From assembly GCA_025352785.1 (NCBI GenBank), contig JANXSD010000072.1, forward strand, positions 1-42,609: a DNA stretch of 42,609 bases. Direction: 5' to 3'. Source of the DNA: Bacteroidota bacterium. Lineage in GTDB: Bacteria; Bacteroidota; Bacteroidia; AKYH767-A; OLB10. Under the pieces are notes generated by a model. That model saw only the letters and a program-made list of their open reading frames with translations, was not told the DNA's origin and did not search any database. A program made the position numbers and the translations under genes. Positions 35,655 to 42,609 of the stretch are shown here, one piece after another; the first letter of the stretch is position 1, and the number at the start of each line of letters is the position of its first letter.

Positions 35655-37004
35655 TTAAATTGATTCAAGTTGTAGATAAGATAAAATTGCTTTTGCTCCA
35701 TCTTTTCCTTCTTGAACAGCATTCACAACTTCTTTTCCACCATTCACACAATCACCACCAGCAAACACACCTTTATGATTCGTTGCAGTTAAATGATCAA
35801 TCATAATTTTTCCCTGATTGTTTTTTAAATCTGCATTTTGAATCACCTCTTCAAAAGGAATTTGTCCGGCGGCTTTAATTACCATATCCACATCCAATAT
35901 AAAGGTTTCACCTGTATCAACTGGAGCCCTTCTGCCCGATTTGTCAGGCTCGCCTAATTTCATTTTAGAACAAACTAATTGTTTCACTTTCCCATTTTCT
36001 GAAATTATTTCCTTCGGATTTGCTAACCAAATTACAGAACATCCATCTAATCGTGCTAAATCTAATTCAACATCCGTACAAGGTTTTTCATTCTCTGTAC
36101 GGCGATAAATTAGTGTCACTTCTTTTGCACCTAACCTTTTTGATTGTGTTGCAGCATCGATAGCGGTCATCCCCATTCCAATCACAGCAATTTTATCTCC
36201 AACAGCAATTTTATTGAAATCATTAGTACGCAGGTTATAGATAAATGAAATTGCATCAACAACACCATCTGCATTTTCACCAGGAATATTTAACTCGCGT
36301 GCAATGCCAACACCAATTCCTAAAAATACCGCATCGAAATTCTTTTGCAAATCCGCTAATAAAATATCTTTCCCTAAAGATTGTTTGTAGTTAATAGTAA
36401 TTCCGCCAAGAGAGGTAATATAATCAACTTCTTCTTTGCAAAATGTTGGAGTCACTTTATACGCCGCAACACCATACGTCATTAGTCCGCCACCTTTTTC
36501 TTCCTTCTCGTAAATGGTTACCTCTACACCTTGTAAGGATAGCGCATGCGCACATGCTAATCCCGCAGGACCAGCACCCACCACAGCAACTTTTTTTCCA
36601 TTCGATGGTTTACGTTCAAAAAGTTTCCACTGTTCGTGAATAGCTTTCTCTGTTGAATAACGTTGTAACTTCGCTATACTGATAGGAACGTCTTCCAACA
36701 AATTAAAAACACAAGCACCTTCGCAAAGTTTTTCAACAGGACAAACTTTAGAGCAACCACCACCCATAATATTGGATGATAAAATTGTTTTTGCAGAACC
36801 TTTTATATTTCCAGAAGCAATTTGCTTGATGAATAAGGGAACATCAATACTGGTTGGACAAGATTTTGTGCACGGAGCATCGTAGCAATTGATGCAACGA
36901 TTTGCTTCGATCACTGCGCCTTCCGCATGTTCAAATGGTGGATGAACATCCACAAAATTCTTAGTAAATTCTTCAGCACTTAATCTGTTATTTTGAATCG
37001 ACAT
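35655..37004 (-). CDS. preT: Dihydropyrimidine dehydrogenase, NAD(P)H-oxidising subunit PreT
   Basis: From ATG 37004 this is a 449-residue flavoprotein. The frame is open to 37088, but the 28 extra residues overlap the upstream gene and lack similarity, so MSIQNNRLSAEEF is taken as the start. The N-terminus has iron-sulfur cysteines (CINCYDAPCTKSCP and CSKVCPVEKLCEGAC), as in glutamate synthase small subunits. FAD site VVGAGPAGLACAHAL and NAD(P) site VIGMGMTAIDAATQSKRLG follow, then the AAGQIPFEE and GVFAGGDCVNGG closing motifs. It takes electrons from NAD(P)H and passes them to PreA. The neighbours on both sides belong to the same pathway (26-base gaps). Confidence 0.95.
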   Translation of the reverse strand: MSIQNNRLSAEEFTKNFVDVHPPFEHAEGAVIEANRCINCYDAPCTKSCPTSIDVPLFIKQIASGNIKGSAKTILSSNIMGGGCSKVCPVEKLCEGACVFNLLEDVPISIAKLQRYSTEKAIHEQWKLFERKPSNGKKVAVVGAGPAGLACAHALSLQGVEVTIYEKEEKGGGLMTYGVAAYKVTPTFCKEEVDYITSLGGITINYKQSLGKDILLADLQKNFDAVFLGIGVGIARELNIPGENADGVVDAISFIYNLRTNDFNKIAVGDKIAVIGMGMTAIDAATQSKRLGAKEVTLIYRRTENEKPCTDVELDLARLDGCSVIWLANPKEIISENGKVKQLVCSKMKLGEPDKSGRRAPVDTGETFILDVDMVIKAAGQIPFEEVIQNADLKNNQGKIMIDHLTATNHKGVFAGGDCVNGGKEVVNAVQEGKDGAKAILSYLQLESI

Positions 37005-37030
37005 AGTAATGGTTATAATGAAAAAAATAG

Positions 37031-37897
37031 TTATAGTTCTGTTAATTTGCCATACGTTTCTGGGCGACGATCGCGGAAGAATTGCCATGTAGCACGAACT
37101 TCTTCGATCATATCTAAATCGAAATCTGCAATTAATAATTCATCTTTATCTTCGGATGCTTGTGCGAAAATTTGTCCGCGAGGATCAACGAAATAGGAGG
37201 AACCATAAAACTTTCCAAGGTTCCACGGTTTCTCTTCACCAACACGATTAATGCATCCCATGAAATATCCATTTGCAGCAGCGTGAGCTGGTTGTTCCAA
37301 CTTCCATAAATATTGTGATAAGCCAGCAACCGTTGCAGATGGATTGTAAACTATTTCAGCTCCATTTAATCCTAAGCAACGTGCACCATCAGGAAAATGA
37401 CGATCATAACAAATGTAAACACCCACCTTCGCATACTTCGTTTGAAAAACAGGATATCCTAGATTACCCGGTTTAAAAAAGAATTTCTCCCAAAATCCTG
37501 ATGTATGTGGAATATGATTTTTGCGATATTTTCCTAAATAAGTTCCGTCAGCATCAATCACTGCAGCGGTATTATATAAAACTCCTGGTTGTTCCTTTTC
37601 ATAGATCGGAACAATGATTACCATGTTGTATTTCTTAGCATACGTAGCCATTAAATCTGTTGTAGGTCCAGGAACTGATTCCGCGGATTCGTACCATTTT
37701 TTATCTTGACCCGGACAGAAATAAGGCGTATTGAAAATTTCTTGTAAGCATAAAATTTGAACCCCTTTCTTTCCTGCTTCTTCGATTAATGGAATATGTT
37801 TTTGCACCATTGCATTCACAATTTCCTGTATCGTTCCTTCTCCTTCTGTTTTCGGAAGGCTCATTTGTATTAAACCTGATTTGATTATTCGTGGCAT
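37031..37897 (-). CDS. Beta-ureidopropionase (nitrilase superfamily)
   Basis: This is a 288-residue carbon-nitrogen hydrolase. The Glu-Lys-Cys triad is complete: Glu53 in CLQEIFNTPYF, Lys126 in YRKNHIPH and Cys163 in VYICYDRHFPDGAR. The 'RHFPDGAR' and 'KFYGSSYFVDPRGQ' segments fit N-carbamoyl-beta-alanine amidohydrolases better than N-carbamoylputrescine amidases, although the two groups are close. It would hydrolyse N-carbamoyl-beta-alanine to beta-alanine, CO2 and ammonia, the third step of reductive pyrimidine breakdown. It lies between dihydropyrimidinase (21 bases) and preT (26 bases), so context strongly supports the role. Agmatine-pathway genes are absent. Confidence 0.9.
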   Translation of the reverse strand: MPRIIKSGLIQMSLPKTEGEGTIQEIVNAMVQKHIPLIEEAGKKGVQILCLQEIFNTPYFCPGQDKKWYESAESVPGPTTDLMATYAKKYNMVIIVPIYEKEQPGVLYNTAAVIDADGTYLGKYRKNHIPHTSGFWEKFFFKPGNLGYPVFQTKYAKVGVYICYDRHFPDGARCLGLNGAEIVYNPSATVAGLSQYLWKLEQPAHAAANGYFMGCINRVGEEKPWNLGKFYGSSYFVDPRGQIFAQASEDKDELLIADFDLDMIEEVRATWQFFRDRRPETYGKLTEL

Positions 37898-37918
37898 GTG
37901 CTTATATTTTAAAGTGTA

Positions 37919-39301
37919 TTAAATAATACCGTTAGATTTTTTTCTTTTAATGAATTTTCCATAACCTTTCTTTAAAAGAAGTTTATTATCATCAATAGCA
38001 ATTTTACCTCTAAGAATTACCGTTTTGCATTTTCCTGTTAATTGCATTCCTTCGTATCCAGAATAATCACAATTCATGTGATGTGTTTTGGCTGATAAGG
38101 TATGTTTTTCTTGAGGATCAATGATTACTAAATCAGCATCGGATCCAACAGCAATACAACCTTTCTGTGGAAACATACCAAATATCTTTGCTACGTTTGT
38201 TGAAGTTATTTCCACATATTTATTCAAACTAATTCTTCCTTTATTTACACCTTCCGAAAATAACAATTCCATTCTGTTTTCAATTGCTGGATGTCCGTTT
38301 GGAATTTTAGAGAAGTCATGTTCACCCATTTTTTTTTGTTCCCACATAAACGGGCAATGATCAGTAGCTACAATCTGAACTGTTCCTTGATTAATTCCTG
38401 CCCAAAGTGATTCCTGATCTTTTTTCTCACGTAGTGGTGGCGACATTACCCATTTAGCCGATTCAAATCCTTTGTCATACAAAGAAGCATCTAAAACTAA
38501 ATATTGAATACACGTTTCTACAAATACTTTTTGATTTCTTTTACCCACAGCACGAATATGATTCAATGCTCCTTCGCAAGTCATGTGAACAACATAAGCA
38601 GGGCAATCTGTATAATAGGCCATATCTGCAAAACGTCCAGTAGCCTCTGCTTCTGTAATTTCCGGTTGTGAAAGATAATGATAGAGTGGCGATAAATTTC
38701 CTTCAGCTCTATTTTTTGCAACAAGAAAATCAATCATATCTCCATTCGTTGCGTGAACAGTAACCATTCCACCTTGTTTCTTGACTTCATTCATCAAGCC
38801 AACCATCTGGCGATCATCAATCATCAATGCACCTTTGTAAGCCATAAAAGTTTTAAAAGAAGTGATGCCTTCTTCTTCAATCATGGTTTTTATTTCTGCT
38901 TTAGTATTTTCATTAAAATCAGTAACTGCCATGTGAAATGAATAATCACTTAAAGCATTTTCATTGGATCTCCCTTGCCATTCTTTCAAAGCATCATGTA
39001 ATGACTTACCCTGCGTTTGTAAGATAAAATCAATCACCATAGTCGTTCCACCAAACAATGCAGCTGTAGTTCCTGTTTCGTAATTGTCACTCGAAGAAGT
39101 TCCCATAAACGGCATGTCTAAATGCACATGCGGATCAATCCCTCCAGGAATTATTATTTTATTCTTAGCATCAATAACTTGATCGGCTTTTATATCTAAT
39201 GATTTACCAATGGTAGTAATTTTATCGCCATCAATAAATATATCTGCGATGTAATCATCGGATGCAGTAATGATACGACCGTTTTTAATTAGTATTGACA
39301 T
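37919..39301 (-). CDS. hydA: Dihydropyrimidinase
   Basis: This is a 460-residue cyclic amidohydrolase. It has the metal pair entry GGIDPHVHLDMPF (53-65, His58 and His60), a lysine for carboxylation in TSFKTFMAYKG (Lys150), the metal-bridging histidines in TVHATNGDM and VVHMTCEGA, and the catalytic aspartate in IVATDHCPF. The small lid domain returns at the C-terminus (LTGKCKTVILRGKIAIDD). It opens dihydrouracil to N-carbamoyl-beta-alanine. The length equals the usual ~460. Dihydropyrimidinase, hydantoinase and allantoinase are related, but preTA and beta-ureidopropionase next door select dihydropyrimidinase. A 20-base copy of the AT-rich element lies in the gap between it and the deaminase gene. 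Confidence 0.93.
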   Translation of the reverse strand: MSILIKNGRIITASDDYIADIFIDGDKITTIGKSLDIKADQVIDAKNKIIIPGGIDPHVHLDMPFMGTSSSDNYETGTTAALFGGTTMVIDFILQTQGKSLHDALKEWQGRSNENALSDYSFHMAVTDFNENTKAEIKTMIEEEGITSFKTFMAYKGALMIDDRQMVGLMNEVKKQGGMVTVHATNGDMIDFLVAKNRAEGNLSPLYHYLSQPEITEAEATGRFADMAYYTDCPAYVVHMTCEGALNHIRAVGKRNQKVFVETCIQYLVLDASLYDKGFESAKWVMSPPLREKKDQESLWAGINQGTVQIVATDHCPFMWEQKKMGEHDFSKIPNGHPAIENRMELLFSEGVNKGRISLNKYVEITSTNVAKIFGMFPQKGCIAVGSDADLVIIDPQEKHTLSAKTHHMNCDYSGYEGMQLTGKCKTVILRGKIAIDDNKLLLKKGYGKFIKRKKSNGII

Positions 39302-39330
39302 ATTAATAATTGTATATTACATTCATTCTT

Positions 39331-39350
39331 AATTCGTAATTTTTAATTTA
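39331..39350 (-). repeat. AT-rich dispersed element at the 3' end of the deaminase gene
   Basis: AATTCGTAATTTTTAATTTA matches 91-110 exactly. On the minus strand it begins 2 bases after the deaminase stop codon (39353-39355). The palindromic part found in other copies is missing here. It lies inside the pyrimidine operon, so it cannot act as a full terminator if the operon is one transcript. Confidence 0.6.
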
Positions 39351-39352
39351 TT

Positions 39353-39787
39353 TCAAAGTCCGCCAATGTCTTCATTCCAAAGCATTGGATTTTTCTCGAT
39401 AAAACTTTTCATCATTTCAATACATTCTTCGCTATTGATATCGACTACTTCAACACCATGTGATTCCATAAAATCTTTAGCACCCGGGAATGTTTTTGAT
39501 TCACCTGCAAATACTTTTTTAATGCCAAATTGTACAACTGCTCCAGCACATAAATAGCAAGGCATGAGGGTGGAATACAAAACTGTATTGTGATAATTCC
39601 CAACCCGACCCGCATTTCGTAAGCAATCAATTTCGGCATGAGTGATAGGGTCGTTATCTTGAACACGCTTATTATGTCCGCGACCAACAATTTTTCCATC
39701 TAATACTAAAACAGATCCAATTGGAATTCCATTTTGACTTAATCCAATTTTTGCTTCGTCGATTGCAGCTTGCATAAAATTATCCAT
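39353..39787 (-). CDS. Yeast-type cytosine deaminase (CDA-fold)
   Basis: This is a 144-residue zinc deaminase of the cytidine-deaminase fold. The zinc site is His50-Ala-Glu52 (THAEIDCLRNAGR) and Cys77/Cys80 (MPCYLCAGAVV). Beyond this general pattern it resembles yeast Fcy1 along its whole length: GIPIGSVLVLDGKIVGRGHN, LYSTLMPCYLC, 'FGIKKVFAGE' and the C-terminal 'IEKNPMLWNEDIG' (yeast has RPQDWFEDIG), which covers the active site. Hence cytosine deamination to uracil is more likely than guanine or tRNA adenosine deamination. E. coli CodA is unrelated in fold. In this operon it would supply uracil to PreT/PreA. It is 18 bases downstream of the NCS1 permease. Confidence 0.82.
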   Translation of the reverse strand: MDNFMQAAIDEAKIGLSQNGIPIGSVLVLDGKIVGRGHNKRVQDNDPITHAEIDCLRNAGRVGNYHNTVLYSTLMPCYLCAGAVVQFGIKKVFAGESKTFPGAKDFMESHGVEVVDINSEECIEMMKSFIEKNPMLWNEDIGGL

Positions 39788-39805
39788 AAAGAAATGATAT
39801 TTTTT

Positions 39806-41296
39806 TTAGATTGAAGATAGTAAAGATGGAGCTTTTTGTTTTTGCATGAAGAGCAAATAGCTGATTCCTGAAACAAAGAAACCAACAAACCATGCGTAGT
39901 TGTATAAATGTGCAATCCATTCAGGAAATGAATTTACACTTATAACTTTTATGGTAATAAAAAAGCCTGGAACATTTGGAATGATACCCAATAACAATGC
40001 AATTATAGCAAAATAATTAAAACCTTTATTGTAAGTATAAATTCCTTTTGCACTAAATAATTCGTTAACATTTAAGATTTGTTTTCGGATGAAATAATAA
40101 TCCGCAATCATAATTCCTCCAATAGGTCCAAGTAAACTTGAATAGGCAATTAACCAAGTAAAGATGTATCCATTTGGATCCGCAATGAGTTTCCACGGAA
40201 ATATTAAAATTCCAATAACACCAGTGATGTATCCACCAGTTTTGAAATTAATTTTTGAAGGAGATAAATTTGCAAAATCATTCGCTGGACTTACAATATT
40301 TGCAGCAATATTTGTTGCGAGTGTAGAAATAGTTACAGCAATCATTGCAGCGGAAACAATTAATTTATTTTCAAATTTTCCTGCAAGAATTAATGGATCC
40401 CAAATAGTTTTCCCATAAATTATTACAGTTGCAGAAGTAACAACAACTCCAACGAAGGAGAACATCGTCATGGAAGGTGCTAAACCAATTGCTTGTCCTA
40501 AAATTTGTGCTTTCTGACTTTTTGCATATCGCGTGAAGTCGGGAATGTTGAGTGAAAGTGTTGCCCAATACCCAACCATTCCAGTTAATGCAGGAAAGAA
40601 AAAGTGAAAGAACTCCGTTTTGTTTGCAAATTTTGAGGGCTGCGAAAGTATTGGGCCTAATCCATGTCCAGCTGATATTGCCCAAAATAAAAGTGCTAAT
40701 GCTGCAATAGGAAGAAAGAATGCTTTGAATACTAAAAGTTTTTTGATGCTATCAACTCCCAGTTTTACAACAAACATATTTAAGAACCAAAAGAGAAAAA
40801 ATGTTATTGCAGGACCAGTTTGTAATCCGAAGGAATCAGGAAGTAATTGTGGTAATAATTCAATGGAGGGATACCAGCATTTTACCATTAGATATAATGC
40901 ATAACCACCAATCCATGTTTGTATACCAAACCATCCGCAAGCAACAATAGCACGCAAAATAGCGGGAATATTCGCACCCTTCACGCCAAAACTTGATCTT
41001 GCAAATACTGGAAATGGAATTCCATATTTTGCGCCAGCGTGACCATTTAAAATCATTGGAACTAAAACAATTGTATTGCCTAAAAAAATTGTTAGAATCG
41101 CCTGCCACCAATTCATTCCTCCTTCAATCAATGAACTCGCAAGCATATACGTAGGAATACACAAACTCATGCTGATCCACAGTGCTGCGTAATTCCATGT
41201 TCCCCAGCTACGTTTTGATGGTGGAATAGGAGCCAGGTCTTCACTAAATAAGGAAGTTTCTATTATGTCTTCAGTACTTTTGATGATCTTAGTCAA
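39806..41296 (-). CDS. NCS1-family nucleobase permease
   Basis: This is a 496-residue cytoplasmic-membrane symporter with about twelve hydrophobic helices. The N-terminal 'IPPSKRSWGTWNYAALWISMSLCIPTYMLAS' is the NCS1 entry signature. 'NGHAGAKYGIPFPVFARSSFG' is the conserved loop before helix 3, and 'ACGWFGIQTWIGG' contains the tryptophan that stacks on the substrate ring in Mhp1. It takes up uracil, cytosine, allantoin or hydantoin with Na+ or H+. The operon (cytosine deaminase, dihydropyrimidine pathway) argues for cytosine or uracil. The family is certain; the substrate is inferred. The upstream gap to the aminotransferase carries AT-rich inverted repeats. Confidence 0.92.
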   Translation of the reverse strand: MTKIIKSTEDIIETSLFSEDLAPIPPSKRSWGTWNYAALWISMSLCIPTYMLASSLIEGGMNWWQAILTIFLGNTIVLVPMILNGHAGAKYGIPFPVFARSSFGVKGANIPAILRAIVACGWFGIQTWIGGYALYLMVKCWYPSIELLPQLLPDSFGLQTGPAITFFLFWFLNMFVVKLGVDSIKKLLVFKAFFLPIAALALLFWAISAGHGLGPILSQPSKFANKTEFFHFFFPALTGMVGYWATLSLNIPDFTRYAKSQKAQILGQAIGLAPSMTMFSFVGVVVTSATVIIYGKTIWDPLILAGKFENKLIVSAAMIAVTISTLATNIAANIVSPANDFANLSPSKINFKTGGYITGVIGILIFPWKLIADPNGYIFTWLIAYSSLLGPIGGIMIADYYFIRKQILNVNELFSAKGIYTYNKGFNYFAIIALLLGIIPNVPGFFITIKVISVNSFPEWIAHLYNYAWFVGFFVSGISYLLFMQKQKAPSLLSSI

Positions 41297-41439
41297 TATA
41301 ACGATTTAATTTGAAGATTTGGTAATTTGAAAATTATTAAACTGTCCAATTTTACTATTACTTTTTTTGCATGATAAGATGAAAATTAATAGCATAGTGT
41401 TAATTCATCTTCAAATTATCACATTTTCAAATTTTCAAT
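41297..41439. repeat. Inverted AT-rich repeats between aminotransferase and permease genes
   Basis: Positions 41309-41336 are built of the word AATTTGAA(G/A)ATTT, repeated with 'GGT' between copies. Positions 41408-41439 contain the reverse-complement words (CTTCAAATTATC, TTTTCAAATTTTCAA). The two arms are about 72 bases apart and face each other. They may form a long AU-rich hairpin in the operon mRNA, or be another family of intergenic elements. No gene is seen. Confidence 0.5.
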
Positions 41440-42609
41440 TCATTTACAATATTGATCTGCAATTAAAATTGCTTCCGAAATAATTGCAAGACCTTCATCA
41501 ATTTGTTCCTTCGTAATTGTTAGTGGTGGTGCAATAAAAATCCAGTTCCATCTAACGAAAGTGAACATGCCTAACTCTTTTATTTTTGCAGCAACTTTAT
41601 TCATGATTTCCATTTCAGCTGGTTTTGCATTCCATGGAGCCATTGGTTCTTTCGTTGTTCTATTTTTCACTAGCTCAATGCAACCAAATAAACCGGTATT
41701 TCTAAAATCACCAATCGAAGGATGTTTATTTATAAGATCAACCATTCTTTCGTCAACATATTTTCCCATCTGTTTTGCATTCTCAACCAAATGATCTTCT
41801 TCGTAAATAGAGATAACAGCTAATGCAGTGGCGCACAAAACTGGATGAGCGGAATAAGTTAATCCGAGTGGTAGGGGTTTGTCATCAAAATATTTTCCAA
41901 TTTTTTCTGTAACCATAACTGCTCCCATTGGAATATAACCTGACGTTAATCCTTTTGCCATCGCCATGATGTCGGGCTCCACACCATGATGTTCTATCGC
42001 AAACATTTTTCCTGTGCGCCCAAATCCACTCATCACTTCATCAACGATAAGTAAGATACCATATTTATCAGCAATTGCTTTTATTTTTTTCCAGTAAGAT
42101 GGCGGATATTTAATACAACCAGATGATCCCGATTCTCCTTCTAATAAAATGGCAGCAACACTTTCAGGATTTTCATATTGAATAATTCTTTCAACATGAT
42201 TCGCACAATTTTCTGAACATTCTTCCAGCGTTTTACTATTCCACGGACAACGATAGAAATAAGGATTTTCTACATGAATAAAATTTGGTGCAGCCTGACT
42301 ATCAACAGCATGTTTACGAGGATCACCTCCTGCTGAAAAAGCTCCATAAGTTGCACCATGAAACGATTGGTATTGCGAAATTATTTTATGTCGACCCGTA
42401 TAAACTCTAGCAATCTTTATTGCATTTTCAATAGCTTCTGAACCACCTAATGTAAAAAATGATTTCTTGAGTTTTCCTGGAGCTATTTCGGCTAATTTTT
42501 TTCCTAAATCACCTCTTGCTTTCGTCACCATTCCGGGATAAACATAACTTACTTCCGACATTTGCTTATATACTGCATCGCGAACTTTATGATTACCATG
42601 TCCGATATT
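41440..42609 (-). CDS. Class III aminotransferase, probable beta-alanine transaminase (5' end beyond window)
   Basis: The gene runs off the right edge. Reading in from 42609 gives NIGHGNHKVRDAVYKQ before the first internal methionine, so the start is outside and at least 389 residues are present. PLP-enzyme motifs are clear: LGGSEAIENAIKIAR, FHGATYGAFSAGG, the aspartate in LLIVDEVMSGFGRTG, and the Schiff-base lysine in MAMAKGLTSGYIPMGA. 'TYSAHPVLCATALAVI' is also typical of class III omega-aminotransferases. In this operon it would convert beta-alanine, the end product of the reductive pyrimidine route, to malonate semialdehyde. The fold call is sure; the substrate rests on context. The stop is 143 bases from the permease start. 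Confidence 0.88.
   Translation of the reverse strand, partial: NIGHGNHKVRDAVYKQMSEVSYVYPGMVTKARGDLGKKLAEIAPGKLKKSFFTLGGSEAIENAIKIARVYTGRHKIISQYQSFHGATYGAFSAGGDPRKHAVDSQAAPNFIHVENPYFYRCPWNSKTLEECSENCANHVERIIQYENPESVAAILLEGESGSSGCIKYPPSYWKKIKAIADKYGILLIVDEVMSGFGRTGKMFAIEHHGVEPDIMAMAKGLTSGYIPMGAVMVTEKIGKYFDDKPLPLGLTYSAHPVLCATALAVISIYEEDHLVENAKQMGKYVDERMVDLINKHPSIGDFRNTGLFGCIELVKNRTTKEPMAPWNAKPAEMEIMNKVAAKIKELGMFTFVRWNWIFIAPPLTITKEQIDEGLAIISEAILIADQYCK

Noticed and set aside
37005-37088. Longer preT start at 37088
   Set aside because: The extra 28 residues overlap the beta-ureidopropionase gene and lack family similarity; MSIQNNRLSAEEF at 37004 is the natural start.
39445-39699. Open frame overlapping the cytosine deaminase
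   Set aside because: It is a shifted frame of the same strand, without motifs, while the deaminase frame has a complete zinc site.

Overview
The window is AT-rich chromosomal DNA of a member of the Bacteroidota, probably an environmental Sphingobacteriia/Chitinophagia/Flavobacteriia-type organism. Three things point there: a very long secreted protein with a gliding-motility/type-9-secretion C-terminal domain (6781-11385), promoter boxes of the Bacteroidota form TTG-N19-20-TAnnTTTG, and starts with little Shine-Dalgarno signal. I see no tRNA, rRNA, CRISPR array, prophage or intact insertion sequence. Genus and species cannot be told from the sequence alone.

Layout. (1) 111-3380, minus: ftsK translocase followed by a LolA-like lipoprotein chaperone. 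(2) 3615-5923, plus: TauE/SafE sulfur-anion exporter and a CstB-like persulfide dioxygenase-rhodanese, a sulfide/persulfide handling pair. (3) 6027-6536, minus: SlyD-like prolyl isomerase. (4) 6781-11385, minus: 1534-residue secreted repeat protein with twelve ~50-residue repeats, the first ten in strict alternation of two types. (5) 11630-13601, minus: RsmF-like rRNA methyltransferase and AlkA-like glycosylase. (6) 13835-24982: two complete RND tripartite efflux systems placed tail to tail. The first (plus) is marR-adaptor-permease-TolC, the second (minus) is TolC-adaptor-permease, and one base separates the converging stop codons. (7) 25131-28206: divergent secreted subtilisin-like peptidase and class-3-type aldehyde dehydrogenase. 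(8) 28207-30953: a candidate small RNA with a strong terminator, then a large secreted PIG-L-family deacetylase. (9) 31140-33843, plus: lipoprotein cytochrome c, a Tat-signal gluconate-dehydrogenase subunit 3, and a GMC flavoprotein. These look like one periplasmic sugar or alcohol dehydrogenase with its electron acceptor. (10) 33844-34359: a non-coding stretch with REP-like palindromes around the remnant of a REP-associated tyrosine transposase (RAYT). (11) 34360-42609, minus: a probable operon for uptake and reductive breakdown of pyrimidines.

The last block is metabolically coherent. An NCS1 permease brings in the base and a yeast-type cytosine deaminase makes uracil. PreT/PreA reduce uracil to dihydrouracil, dihydropyrimidinase opens the ring, and a nitrilase-fold beta-ureidopropionase releases beta-alanine, CO2 and ammonia. 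A class III aminotransferase, cut by the window end, probably removes the amino group of beta-alanine.

The least expected signals are the RAYT relic with its palindromes, an AT-rich element that follows four stop codons in the same orientation relative to the gene, the alternating repeat architecture of the giant secreted protein, and the putative small RNA at 28322-28447. No wholly new multi-gene system can be claimed from the sequence alone.
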